64,000 nt of DNA, taken from assembly GCF_000482545.1 (NCBI RefSeq), contig NZ_KI519455.1:1878265-1942264 (forward strand), given 5' to 3'. Source of the DNA: Arthrobacter sp. 35W. Lineage in GTDB: Bacteria > Actinomycetota > Actinomycetes > Actinomycetales > Micrococcaceae. Below are positions 28,250 to 37,003 of this stretch, piece after piece (position 1 is the stretch's first letter; every line of letters begins with the position of its first letter). Both the position numbers and the translations under genes were made by a program. Under the pieces are notes generated by a model that saw only the letters and a list, made by a program, of their open reading frames with translations, did not search any database and was not told the origin of the DNA.

Positions 28250-28963
28250 ATGGGCTCCTTTCAGCACCGGGCGCTGGCGCTCGCCGCAGTCGCGGCGGGG
28301 CTGCTGTTGGCAGGCTGTGCTCCGGCGGGCGGAGCGGCACCCGGCGCCGGAGGGGCAACGAGTTCGACGACGTCGTCGGCCTCCGGATCCCAGCCGTCGT
28401 CGTCCGCCCCGTCTCCGTCCACCCCGGCGGCCCTGCCTGCACCTACTCCACTCACGAAAGAGGAACAGATGGCACTGGACACCGACCTCATTCTGGCCGT
28501 CAAGGCCAACGACGCGGCCCGCGTGGGCGAACTCATCGCCGCCGGCGGGGATGTGAATGCCAAGGATGCGATCCAGGACTCGGCGTTCCTCTATGCCGGA
28601 GCCGAGGGGTTCAACGAGGTGCTGGCCCTGACGCTGGCCCACGGCGCCGACGTCGCGAGCACCAACCGCTACGGCGGCACGGCGCTGATCCCGGCCAGCG
28701 AGCACGGCTACGTGGAGACGGTGAAGATCCTCATCGCCGCCGGCGTGCCCGTCAACCACGTCAACAACCTGGGCTGGACGGCCATGCAGGAGGCCGTGCT
28801 GCTCAACGACGGCGGGCCCAACCAGCAGCAGGTGGTGTCCCTGCTGCTGGCCGCCGGTGCTGACCCGGGCATCCGCGACCCCCAGGGGCGCACGGCGCTG
28901 GAGAACGCCGACAGGCTGGGCTTCACCGGGCTTGCCGCCGTGATCCGGGGCGCAGGCTTCTAG
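28250..28963 (+). CDS. Ankyrin-repeat lipoprotein
   Basis: 237 residues from ATG 28250, ten bases after the HbpS-like stop. The lipobox LLAGC ends a signal peptide (ALALAAVAAGLLLAGC), followed by a Ser/Thr/Pro linker. Four ankyrin repeats begin near residue 85 (LILAVKANDAARVGELIAAGGDVNAKD, AFLYAGAEGFNEVLALTLAHGADVASTN, ALIPASEHGYVETVKILIAAGVPVNHVN, LLLAAGADPGIRDPQGRTALENAD). Probably an extracytoplasmic protein-binding partner, perhaps protecting against oxidants as with catalase-linked ankyrin proteins. Its stop overlaps the convergent corA stop. Confidence 0.85.
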   Translation: MGSFQHRALALAAVAAGLLLAGCAPAGGAAPGAGGATSSTTSSASGSQPSSSAPSPSTPAALPAPTPLTKEEQMALDTDLILAVKANDAARVGELIAAGGDVNAKDAIQDSAFLYAGAEGFNEVLALTLAHGADVASTNRYGGTALIPASEHGYVETVKILIAAGVPVNHVNNLGWTAMQEAVLLNDGGPNQQQVVSLLLAAGADPGIRDPQGRTALENADRLGFTGLAAVIRGAGF

Positions 28964-29982
28964 AGCCAGCGCCGGCGCTTGAACACGGTGTAGAGCCCCA
29001 CGCCCAGCACGATCATCAAGCCAATCGCAAAGGGATAGCCCAACTCCCAATGGAGCTCGGGCATCACATCGAAGTTCATGCCGTAGACGGTGCCCACCAG
29101 TGTGGGGGCAAACAGGATGGCCGCCCACGAGGAGATCTTCTTGGTCTCCTCGTTCTGCGCAATGCTGGTCTCCGTCATGTGCCGCAGCTCATCGTTCTGC
29201 CGCTGCGTCACCAGCGTCGCGTGGACGTTGATGGCGGTTTCCAGCAGGGCGCGGAAGCTGTTGGCCCGGTCCGTGACCCGCAGCAGATGGTCCTGGACAT
29301 CGCGCAGGGCGCGCTGCAGTTCGATGTCCACGCGGTACTTCAGCGAGCCGCGCTGCAGGCCCTGGAGCATGTCGCCCAACGGGTGGACGGCACGCTGGAA
29401 GTTGATGACCTCGCGGGAGAGTTCGTAGATGCGCCGGGACAGATCTCCCTTGTAGGCGCTGTCGAAGAGCTGGTCCTCGATCTCATCGATGTCGTTCTGC
29501 AGCCCGGCGATGACGGGCTCGTACTCATCCACCACCTCATCCAGGATGGCGTAGAGGACCGCCTCGGGGCCCTTGGCCAGCAGCTCCGGATTGGCCTCCA
29601 GTCGGCGGCGCACGCGGGCCAGATTGGGTGACTCTGCGTGGCGGATGGTCACCACAAAGTCCTTGCCCATGAAGATGTGCAGCTCGCCGAACTCCACCAT
29701 CTCGTCCGCGTCAAGGTAGCGGGCCGGGCGCAGCACCAGGAACAAGGTGTCGCCGTAGCGTTCCAGTTTGGAGCGCTGGTGTCCGGAGAGTGCGTCCTCG
29801 ACGGCGAGGTGGTGCAGGTCGAACTCGGCGGCCACGGAGCGGATGGCCGCCGGCTCCGGGCGGTACAGGCCGATCCAGGCCATGCCGTCGCCGGCATGCC
29901 TCGCCTCGTAGGTTTCCAGCAGATTGGTGGGGGTTTCCGTGCGCCGTCCTGCGACGTACAGGCCGTTGTCAACAATGCTCAT
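28960..29982 (-). CDS. corA: CorA-family Mg2+/Co2+ channel
   Basis: 340 residues from ATG 29982 (MSIVDNGLYVAGRR), with GGAG upstream. There is a large cytosolic alpha/beta domain and a long coiled stalk (DEYEPVIAGLQNDIDEIEDQLF...), then two C-terminal TMs. The selectivity motif is YGMNFD (GMN), and the second TM ends in FKRRRWL, the basic ring. The sequence is typical of actinobacterial CorA. It forms a pentameric magnesium channel in the inner membrane. The leader upstream is long (see 29983-30381). Confidence 0.93.
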   Translation of the reverse strand: MSIVDNGLYVAGRRTETPTNLLETYEARHAGDGMAWIGLYRPEPAAIRSVAAEFDLHHLAVEDALSGHQRSKLERYGDTLFLVLRPARYLDADEMVEFGELHIFMGKDFVVTIRHAESPNLARVRRRLEANPELLAKGPEAVLYAILDEVVDEYEPVIAGLQNDIDEIEDQLFDSAYKGDLSRRIYELSREVINFQRAVHPLGDMLQGLQRGSLKYRVDIELQRALRDVQDHLLRVTDRANSFRALLETAINVHATLVTQRQNDELRHMTETSIAQNEETKKISSWAAILFAPTLVGTVYGMNFDVMPELHWELGYPFAIGLMIVLGVGLYTVFKRRRWL

Positions 29983-30381
29983 GGGTAGGCTCCGCTCTGG
30001 TGGCCGGCCCGCCGGATCGCGGCGGGGCACGGCAACGGCAGCACCGCAAAGAGTGCGGTGTGCCGGAGGATGTGTGGTCCGGGAGCCGGCGCGGCGGCGT
30101 CTTGGAGCGGGCCCGGACCTGGCGGGGCGAACGGGAGGTTCGGCCTAGAGGGAGCGGGAGGCGTGCAAGAGGGCGCGGCCTGCGTCGGCGTAGATACTAT
30201 GACTGGCCAAGGCCGTTCACCGCCTCTCCTCTTGCGAGCTCAGATGGCCCTCGGGCACCTTTGAAGGGCGGGCCTTCACCGAGCATAGCAACGCCCCCCG
30301 CCAGGTGCGCAAACGGCCGCCCGCCCAGGCCCAGCCGGCCAGCCGGTGCGCCGCCGCTGCAGAGTTCGGTACTGTGTCCCC
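29983..30381. other. Gene-free region upstream of corA and the DUF805 gene
   Basis: About 400 bp without a credible gene. A perfect 7-bp hairpin CACCGCA/TGCGGTG (30042-30048 and 30054-30060, five-base loop) lies about 60 bp upstream of corA. Together with the length, this could be a structured leader, but I do not recognise a Mg-sensing riboswitch. Confidence 0.4.
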
Positions 30382-30777
30382 ATGACGCAGGCACCAGCCC
30401 CAGCCCCGATGTCCTTCGGCATGGCGATCGCCACGGCGTTGGGCAAATACGCGGACTTTGGCGGGCGGGCAACAAGGCCGGAATTCTGGTGGTTCGTGCT
30501 CTTTGCCGCCCTGGTGGGCAGCGCCTTGGGCGCCTTGAACATTGCAACTGGCAACGGCGTGTTTGCCATTGGTTCCAGCCTGGCGTCGGTATGGTCCGTC
30601 GTCGTCCTTCTGCCGACGCTGGCCGTGATGGTCCGCCGGCTGCGCGATGCCGGACGCGAATGGGGCGAGGTGTTCTGGCTGCTGGTGCCCATCGCGGGCC
30701 TCATCGTGCTGGCGATCCACCTCAGCGAACCGTCAAAGCCCGATATGACCGACAAGACCGCAGGGGCCGGCGTCTGA
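30382..30777 (+). CDS. DUF805 family membrane protein
   Basis: 131 residues from ATG 30382. The conserved DUF805 pattern is GKYADFGGRATRPEFWWFVLFAALVGSALGAL, then LASVWSVVVLLPTLAVMVRRLRDAGREWGEVFWLLVPIAGLIVLAIHLSEPS. Three or four TM segments, inner membrane, function unknown. It converges on the sulfatase gene with 28 bp between stops. Confidence 0.85.
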   Translation: MTQAPAPAPMSFGMAIATALGKYADFGGRATRPEFWWFVLFAALVGSALGALNIATGNGVFAIGSSLASVWSVVVLLPTLAVMVRRLRDAGREWGEVFWLLVPIAGLIVLAIHLSEPSKPDMTDKTAGAGV

Positions 30778-30805
30778 CGACACACGGCCTACGGACCGGC
30801 CGCCC

Positions 30806-32263
30806 TCAGGGAGCAGCAGGCTCGGCCGCGGCCAGCTGCCGAAGCCCGGGCAGTCCAGCCCAGTCGTCCCCGGCAGCCGCAAGCTCCGCGGCCAGACGGG
30901 TTACGCGGGCGGCCGTCGCCGGCCCACCAATGATGGGATGCAACTCGTACGGGTCGGCGTCCAGATCGAAGCACTCCACCGACGTCCCGGAACCGGAACC
31001 GGAACCGGTCCCGGTGCCGGGGGAGTGGCTGGCGACAATCTTCCACGTGGCCGTCCGGAAGCCCCGCAGGCTGGGGGCGCCTGCCGCGTCGTGGGGGTAG
31101 CGGAAGTACAGGGCCCCGGCGTCGGCATCTGCAGCGCCCGGGTCCAGCAGCGAGGCGGCCAGGTTGGCGCCCTGCATCGCAGTGGGGATGCTGTCGGCCA
31201 GACCCATCAGCCCCAGCAGTGTGGGGCCGGTGTCCACGCTGGAGAGCACCGTTGGATTGGGCCCGGTGGGGATCCGGCCGGGCCAGCGCAGGGCAAAGGG
31301 GATCCGCATGGATTCCTCGTACGGGACGTTCTTGTACAGCTGCTGGTGGCTGCCCATCTGCTGCCCGTGGTCGGAGGTGAAGACCACGATGGTGTCTTGG
31401 GCCAGTCCGCGGTCCGCCAGCGCGTCCAGCAGCCGCCCCACCTGGGCGTCGATGGCCGCCACCGCAGCGTAGTACAGGGGAGCGATCTCCGCGGCCTCGC
31501 GGCCGGCACCGCCGTCGAGGTCCACATTGGGCCGCGGCAGCAAAGCCTCGGCGGGCAGGTCTCCGTAGCTCTGGTCCCAGCCCTCGGGCAGCTGGTCGAA
31601 GGGCTGGTGCGGCGGGTTGTAGGAGACGACGAGCGCGAACGGCGCCCTGTTGTTGGGCGCGCCGCCGTCGTCCGGAACGCCGTCGTCGAGGAAGCCGATG
31701 GCGACGTCCGTCTCGTGGGCCGCGGACCAGCCCTGGACGTCGATGCGCTGCTCCCGCGGTGCGTCCCCGGTCCAGTAGTGCGGCGTCAGGTGCTGGTCGC
31801 AGCAGCCGTAGGAGTACCAGTAGTCGAAGCCGTGCCGGCATTCCGGGGGCGAATAGGCATCCCAGTAGCGTCCGTCCTCAAGGATGCCCTCGCCGTGGAC
31901 GGCGTCCTCGGGGACGGGTGCCTGCAGATGCCACTTGCCGATGTAGCCCGTCCGGTAGCCGGCATCCCGCAGCACCCGGACCCAGGACGGCGCGTCGGCG
32001 CGCAGGCCCACGCCCCATGACGCCGTCAGCGAGTTCACATTGTGGGTCACGTGGTTCTGGTGCGGATACTGCCCGGTCATGAGCATCGCCCGGTGCGGGC
32101 TGCAGACCGGGTAGTTGCTGACCGCGTGGCGCAGGGAGGTTCCCTGCGCCACGAGTCCATCCAGCGACGGCGTCGACACGGGATCGCCGCCATCGCCGGG
32201 TGCATCCAGGCACATGGCCCGGAACTGGTCCGCCAGGACAAAGAGCAGATTGGGCCGGCTCAT
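30806..32263 (-). CDS. Type I sulfatase
   Basis: 485 residues from ATG 32263 (MSRPNLLFVLADQFRAMCLD). The formylglycine motif is C54-S-P-H-R58 (YPVCSPHRAMLMTGQ), a Cys-type sulfatase needing FGE or anSME maturation. Metal ligands are visible in LFVLADQ and VVFTSDHGQQMGSH, and GYIGKWHLQAP has the typical Lys-His pair. A predicted (Ser/Thr/Gly/Pro)-rich segment precedes the end. No signal peptide, so it is cytosolic, acting on an imported sulfated sugar. The ATG overlaps the upstream permease stop (ATGA), making it the last gene of the SBP-permease-permease-sulfatase operon. Confidence 0.9.
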   Translation of the reverse strand: MSRPNLLFVLADQFRAMCLDAPGDGGDPVSTPSLDGLVAQGTSLRHAVSNYPVCSPHRAMLMTGQYPHQNHVTHNVNSLTASWGVGLRADAPSWVRVLRDAGYRTGYIGKWHLQAPVPEDAVHGEGILEDGRYWDAYSPPECRHGFDYWYSYGCCDQHLTPHYWTGDAPREQRIDVQGWSAAHETDVAIGFLDDGVPDDGGAPNNRAPFALVVSYNPPHQPFDQLPEGWDQSYGDLPAEALLPRPNVDLDGGAGREAAEIAPLYYAAVAAIDAQVGRLLDALADRGLAQDTIVVFTSDHGQQMGSHQQLYKNVPYEESMRIPFALRWPGRIPTGPNPTVLSSVDTGPTLLGLMGLADSIPTAMQGANLAASLLDPGAADADAGALYFRYPHDAAGAPSLRGFRTATWKIVASHSPGTGTGSGSGSGTSVECFDLDADPYELHPIIGGPATAARVTRLAAELAAAGDDWAGLPGLRQLAAAEPAAP

Positions 32264-33177
32264 TTGCCCATGCCCAGGGTCAGCCCCTCCGTGAGGTGGC
32301 GGCCCAGCCAGACGTAGACGATCAACATGGGCAGCACCACGATGCACAGGCCGGCGAAGAGCCCGCCCCAGTCCGCTCCGGAGTAGGTTTGCTGCTGGAC
32401 AAAGGAGATCAGCGCGATCGGCAGCGTGTACTTTTCGGTGGATTGGATCAGCGTCAGGGCCAGCAGCGTCTCGTTCCAGTGGCTGACCACCTGCAGCACG
32501 AAGGCGGTCAGGATGCCGCCCTTGGCCAGCGGCAGCGTGATCTGCACGAAGGTCCGCAGCGCCGAGGCGCCGTCCAAGGCGGCCGCCTCCTCCATCTCCA
32601 GCGGCAGGCTGCGGAAGAACGCCGTCAGCAGAAACACGGTGAACGGCATCGAGACGCCGATGTACACCAGGTTCAGGCCGAACAGGCTGTCGGTCAGGTG
32701 GGCCTCGTTCAGCATCACGAACAGCGGAATCAGGATCACCTGCGCCGGGATGCCCAGCCCCAGGATGAAGTACATGCTCAGCGCGCCCGTCAGCCGGCTT
32801 TCCACCCGGCTGAGGTAGTACGCCGCCGGGGCCGCGAGGGCCACCGTGAGGAATGAGGACACGCCTGTCGTGACGACGCTGTTGACAGTTGCCGTCGCAA
32901 AATCGCTGGCGGTCCAGGCCCGGACAAAGTTCACCATGTCGAAGGATTCCGGCATGCCCCAGGGGTTGCTGAGGATGGCGCGGGTGTCGCGGAAGGCCTG
33001 CAGCAGCATCCACACGAGCATGCCGATGCTGATCGCCACCACGGCCCACAGGAGCACAACGCCGATGCTGCGGGCAATGCTGTGCTCCGCCCGCATCGCC
33101 GGGCTGGTGCCGCGGCGGTTGGCCGGACGGCGCAGTGGAGCCGGCGCCGGCGGTTTCTGTTTGGTCAGAGTTGTCAT
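32260..33177 (-). CDS. Carbohydrate ABC transporter permease (MalG type)
   Basis: 305 residues from ATG 33177, with AAGGA upstream. Six TMs. The EAA loop is FFRSLPLEMEEAAALDGASALRTFVQITLPLAKGGI, the classic MalG type. The C-terminus is GLTLGMGK. Eight base pairs separate it from the partner permease. A cytosolic ATPase is not encoded here; a shared MsiK-like ATPase elsewhere would be needed, as is usual for actinobacterial CUT1 systems. Confidence 0.92.
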   Translation of the reverse strand: MTTLTKQKPPAPAPLRRPANRRGTSPAMRAEHSIARSIGVVLLWAVVAISIGMLVWMLLQAFRDTRAILSNPWGMPESFDMVNFVRAWTASDFATATVNSVVTTGVSSFLTVALAAPAAYYLSRVESRLTGALSMYFILGLGIPAQVILIPLFVMLNEAHLTDSLFGLNLVYIGVSMPFTVFLLTAFFRSLPLEMEEAAALDGASALRTFVQITLPLAKGGILTAFVLQVVSHWNETLLALTLIQSTEKYTLPIALISFVQQQTYSGADWGGLFAGLCIVVLPMLIVYVWLGRHLTEGLTLGMGK

Positions 33178-33185
33178 GATGATCC

Positions 33186-34163
33186 TTAGAATTCGACGGC
33201 GTCGCGGCGCATGGCCCGGCGGAGCACGACGACGAGCACGGAGACGAGGGCCAGCGAGATGATGGCCGACGCCGTCGCCGCTCCGTAGGCGGGCGTGGAC
33301 TGGCCGGAGAAGGCCGTCACGTAGGTGTAGACGGCAGTGGTCCAACTCTGCGTTGGCGGGATGCCGGCGCCGCTGCTGCCACCGAAGACCCAGATGATCT
33401 CGAAGATCTTGATCGATGAGATCGTCCACAGCACCGCGCAGGTGCCGAACACATCCCAGGTCAGCGGAAGGATCACATAGCGCAGCCGCTGGAACGGGGT
33501 GGCTCCGGCGAGGGCGCAGTCCTCGTAGTAGTACGGCGGGATGCGGTCGACGCCGGCCATCAGGATGGTGGTGAAGTAGCCGGTGGTGGTGGCCACCAGC
33601 GTGGCCATGATCAGCGGGAAGATGTTGTCCTGGGCCAGCCACGCCGGCGGGTTCTGAACCCCCAGCGGTGCCAGCAGCGTGTTCACGATGCCGCCGGGGT
33701 TGAAGATGAACCCGGCCAGCACGCCAAAGACCAGGGCGTTGATCAGGTGGGGGAAGAAGATCACGGAACGCACAATCTTCTTCCCCGCCATGTCCCGCAG
33801 CACCAGCGTCATGGCGAAGGCCAGAATGAAGATGGCAGCGCCCACCACAAAGAGCAGCAGCAGGGTGTTGCCGAAGGACTTCAGGAACAGCGGATCCCGG
33901 AAGACCCTCAGGTAGTTCTCAATGCCCACGAAGGTCATGGGACCGCTGCCGGCCCACTTGTGCAGGCTGATCCAGGCGGCCCCGATGGCGGGGATGATGA
34001 ACAGCGCCGTGTAGAAGATGAACGCCGGGCCCACGAAGGGGACCAGGAGCTTGCGGCGCTGGCGGTCCATGGTGCTCCCGCCCGCCTGCGGACGGCCTGC
34101 TTCCTTGGGACGGCGCTCCGTCCCAGAGGAGGCAGTGCGCCGGGTGGTGGTGGCCGCGCTCAT
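33186..34163 (-). CDS. Carbohydrate ABC transporter permease (MalF type)
   Basis: 325 residues. The start at 34163 overlaps the upstream binding-protein stop (shared A in TGATG). A basic N-terminus of about 40 residues precedes six TMs. The EAA loop is YYEDCALAGATPFQRLRYVILPLTWDVF. GIENYLRVFRDPLFLKSFGNTLLLLFV is typical of CUT1 permeases. Forms the membrane heterodimer with the following MalG-like permease. The C-terminus is VVVLRRAMRRDAVEF. Confidence 0.92.
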   Translation of the reverse strand: MSAATTTRRTASSGTERRPKEAGRPQAGGSTMDRQRRKLLVPFVGPAFIFYTALFIIPAIGAAWISLHKWAGSGPMTFVGIENYLRVFRDPLFLKSFGNTLLLLFVVGAAIFILAFAMTLVLRDMAGKKIVRSVIFFPHLINALVFGVLAGFIFNPGGIVNTLLAPLGVQNPPAWLAQDNIFPLIMATLVATTTGYFTTILMAGVDRIPPYYYEDCALAGATPFQRLRYVILPLTWDVFGTCAVLWTISSIKIFEIIWVFGGSSGAGIPPTQSWTTAVYTYVTAFSGQSTPAYGAATASAIISLALVSVLVVVLRRAMRRDAVEF

Positions 34164-35467
34164 CAGCCGTTGTCCTTCCAGTACTGGACCTGGGCGTCCT
34201 TCATCTTCGCGACGAACTCAGCAGCGGAGATCTTGCCCAGGAACAGCTGGTCATCGATCGGCCAGAACACCTTCTCCATGTAGCCCGCGTACGTTACGCC
34301 GTCGCCGCCCTGGTACACGGTGGTGGCGTTGTCGAGGGCCTTCTTGACCGAATCCATCTGCGGGGCGCTGGCGGCGTCGGCGCGGATGGGCAGCACCTTC
34401 GCTTTGGTGCCGTAGTCGTCCTGGTACTTCTTGTTCAGCATGAAGGCAGCCAGCTGCTGGGCCAGTCCGGGGTTCTTGGCCTTCTTCGGAACGGCCCAGC
34501 CGATGAAGTCGGCGCGCACCGCGGCGGGCTTGCCATCGATGGCCGGGAACGGGAAGGAGGAGTACTGGAAGCCCTCGGCGGCGTAGGTGCTGGTCTCGGT
34601 GGGCAGCCAGGAGCCGTTGAGGATCAGCGAGGCCTTGCCACTGGCCCACACCTGCTGCTGGGCCGGCCACTTGCTGGCGTCGTAGCCGGGGACCAGGTAG
34701 CCGCCCTTGGCGATCTGCTCCACCTTCTGTGCAGCGGCGAGGACCTTCGGGGCATCCCAGCCGGCACCGGTCTTGTCGGAGGCGAGCGTCTTGAAGGAGC
34801 CCGGGCCCTCGGTCCGGATCAAGGCGGTGGTGAACCATAGGGCGTTGTACCCGGCCACATCGCCGTCGGCGGCGAGCGGTGTCTCACCGGCGGCCTTGAG
34901 CTTGTCCAGCTCGGCGATGAAGCCATTCCAATCGGCCGGCGGGTTGGCCACGAGCTCTGGGTGTTTGGCGGCGTCGAACCAGATGGCATCGGAGCTGAGG
35001 CTGTACGGCAGCATCCAGGGCGTCCCGTCCTCGCCCTTGATGTTGCTGATGGCAGTGTACTTGGCCGGGACCAGCTCGGAAACCTTCTTGCCGTCCACCA
35101 CGGTGTCGTAGGCGGCGCCGAGGGGAAGGGCCTGCCCCGTGTCGCCCATCGTTGTGGCCAGCTTGGCGTAGGGGCCGTCCACGATGTCCGGCACGTTGTT
35201 GGTGTTCAGGGCGGGGACGAGCTTTTCGGTGTTGGAGCGGCCCTGCCACTGCACCTTGACGGTGGCGCCGGTCTGCTGCTCAAAGTCGGCAATGGCCTCG
35301 GCGATCACCTTTTGCTGCGGTTCGCCGTCCTTCCACATGGACCAGTACGTCAATGTACCGCCCTCGGAAGGGGCCGTGCTTGCCGAGCCCTGCCCGCAGG
35401 CGGTCAGGGCCAGTGAAGCGCCGGCCAGTACGGCCAGTGCCTGCACGATGCGGGACTTGGAGTTCAT
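34163..35467 (-). CDS. Sugar ABC transporter lipoprotein binding protein
   Basis: 434 residues from ATG 35467, with GAGGTGG upstream. The lipobox ALTAC (Cys24) ends the signal peptide. The mature protein is a family 1 extracellular solute-binding protein (GGTLTYWSMWKDGEPQQKVIAEAIADFEQQTGATVKVQWQG, VPDIVDG, NGSWLPTETSTYAAEGFQYSSFPFP, PKKAKNPGLAQQLAAFMLNKKYQDDYG). First gene of the four-gene operon with two permeases and a sulfatase. The context predicts a sulfated or uronic oligosaccharide ligand. Confidence 0.92.
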   Translation of the reverse strand: MNSKSRIVQALAVLAGASLALTACGQGSASTAPSEGGTLTYWSMWKDGEPQQKVIAEAIADFEQQTGATVKVQWQGRSNTEKLVPALNTNNVPDIVDGPYAKLATTMGDTGQALPLGAAYDTVVDGKKVSELVPAKYTAISNIKGEDGTPWMLPYSLSSDAIWFDAAKHPELVANPPADWNGFIAELDKLKAAGETPLAADGDVAGYNALWFTTALIRTEGPGSFKTLASDKTGAGWDAPKVLAAAQKVEQIAKGGYLVPGYDASKWPAQQQVWASGKASLILNGSWLPTETSTYAAEGFQYSSFPFPAIDGKPAAVRADFIGWAVPKKAKNPGLAQQLAAFMLNKKYQDDYGTKAKVLPIRADAASAPQMDSVKKALDNATTVYQGGDGVTYAGYMEKVFWPIDDQLFLGKISAAEFVAKMKDAQVQYWKDNG

Positions 35468-35786
35468 GAAGCCACCTCTGTTAAGTCGTTGGGCTGTTTG
35501 AAAGTTGTTGTTTGATGCGAGTCTTTGCGCCGCCGTGGCGGCTGTGTCCCACGACTCAAACAGCCGCGAAAGAGAGGAATCAAGGAGTACCTGGGGAACA
35601 TTGCGCAGGATTGATGCGCATGTCACACCATGACTTGTTCCTACGTTGTGGGTCGGGCTGTTGTTCCGGCGATTTGGCGGTGGCATGGTGGGCAGGCAGT
35701 GCGAATTCTTTTGGAATAGTCCTTTATTCATTTCTTTTCAGCCCGGGATACTCGGTTCCCGGAGCACAATCCGCAAAGGAGGGGCA
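35468..35786. promoter_or_regulatory. Divergent control region of the polysaccharide cluster
   Basis: 319 bp between the binding-protein gene and the GntR/LacI-type regulator gene. It contains an exact 10-bp inverted repeat GGCTGTTTGA/TCAAACAGCC (35492-35501 and 35556-35565) separated by 54 bp, a spacing that fits DNA looping by a dimeric repressor. The perfect RBS of the regulator (AAAGGAGG) is at 35774-35783. Promoters are not clear. Confidence 0.5.
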
Positions 35787-36977
35787 GTGGCAGCAACAGG
35801 TGCAACGCGCCGCATCAGGGACACAGTGTCCAAGGACCTCAAGTTCCAAGCCCTGGCCGATGAGCTGCGGCGGGGCATCCTCGCCGGCACCTGGGCCATC
35901 GGTGCCAAGCTTCCGACGGAGGCCCAGCTGGCCAGCGAGACGGGGTTGTCCCTGACCACTGTGCGGCGGGCCTTTGACGAGCTGGTTGAATCCGACCTGG
36001 TGGTCAGGCGGCAGGGGGCCGGCAGCTTTGTCGCGCCGCCGCAGCCGGTCCGGCGGCGCTCGCGGTTCACCGTGGGCGTGCTGCTGCCGGATACGCAGCT
36101 GTACTACCCCCGGGTGCTGCAGGGCATCGAACAGACCCTGTCGGCGGCGGATGTGAGTCTGCAGCTGTCCACGTACAACTACCAGCCGGAGCGCGAGGAC
36201 GCCAGCATCGACTTCCTGCTGGGCTCCGGCGTCGACGGATTGATCCTGGTGCCCACGCTGACGGGCATCCCCGATCCGGCCCGCCGGGTGGCGGAATTGA
36301 TGGCGCTTGATGTGCCGGTGGTCCTGCTGGAGCGCAGCCTCACGGACCTGGGTCCTGGGGACCGAAGCGAGCATGTCTGCTCCGACCACCAGGGCGGGGC
36401 GTATGACGCCATGGCTCATCTGCGGGCCCTCGGGCATGAGCGGATCGCGCTGCTGACGCGCACCAACACCCCGACCGAGCCTGCCATCGTGGCCGGCTAC
36501 GAGCGGGCCGCCGCGGACATGGGCTTTGCGCCGCAGATCATCCGGCGGACCAAGCCGGAATGGGAGGACGGAGCCGCCGAGGGCATGCTGGCGGCCCTGC
36601 GCGAGGTGGGAGCCACCGCGGCCCTGGTGTTCGGCGATCGGGAGGCAACCCTCCTGGAGGCCGCCGCGCGGCGGGCAGGCGTCCGGATCCCCGAGGATTT
36701 GGCGCTCGTCTCGTACGACGACGAACTGGCCGATGTGGCCGAAGTGCCGTTGACGGCGGTGGCCCCCGCCAAGCACCGGATGGGCAGGATGGCCGCGGAG
36801 ATCATGCTGCGCAGGCTGGTGGAGGGCGCCGAGTGCCCGCTGCACCAGGTGCGCCTGCGGCCCGGACTTGTGGTGCGGGAATCGTGCGGCGCCCGGCTGC
36901 TGCCGGCCCCCGGCCAGGCAAACCCGGACCGGACAAGCACGGACTTGAGTGCGACTGACTTGATAAGCACCGACTAG
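35787..36977 (+). CDS. GntR/LacI hybrid repressor (AraR-type)
   Basis: 396 residues from GTG 35787, chosen because AAAGGAGG lies just upstream. The N-terminal GntR-type winged helix (about 20-90) is FQALADELRRGILAGTWAIGAKLPTEAQLASETGLSLTTVRRAFDELVESDLVVRRQGAGSFV. The remainder is a LacI/periplasmic-binding-protein sensor (FTVGVLLPDTQLYYPRVLQGIEQTL, GLILVPTLTGI, GGAYDAMAHLRALGHERIALLT, LALVSYDDELADVAEVPLTAVAPAKHRMGRMAAEI). Such hybrids are sugar-responsive repressors. It probably controls both the ABC-sulfatase operon and the Gfo/Idh gene. Confidence 0.9.
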   Translation: MAATGATRRIRDTVSKDLKFQALADELRRGILAGTWAIGAKLPTEAQLASETGLSLTTVRRAFDELVESDLVVRRQGAGSFVAPPQPVRRRSRFTVGVLLPDTQLYYPRVLQGIEQTLSAADVSLQLSTYNYQPEREDASIDFLLGSGVDGLILVPTLTGIPDPARRVAELMALDVPVVLLERSLTDLGPGDRSEHVCSDHQGGAYDAMAHLRALGHERIALLTRTNTPTEPAIVAGYERAAADMGFAPQIIRRTKPEWEDGAAEGMLAALREVGATAALVFGDREATLLEAAARRAGVRIPEDLALVSYDDELADVAEVPLTAVAPAKHRMGRMAAEIMLRRLVEGAECPLHQVRLRPGLVVRESCGARLLPAPGQANPDRTSTDLSATDLISTD

Positions 36978-37003
36978 GGAACCACGGAGAGAAGGAATTG
37001 TTA

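Noticed and set aside
29983..30381. Magnesium riboswitch upstream of corA
   Set aside because: Only a simple 7-bp hairpin is visible; no M-box or ykoK-like conserved core was recognised.
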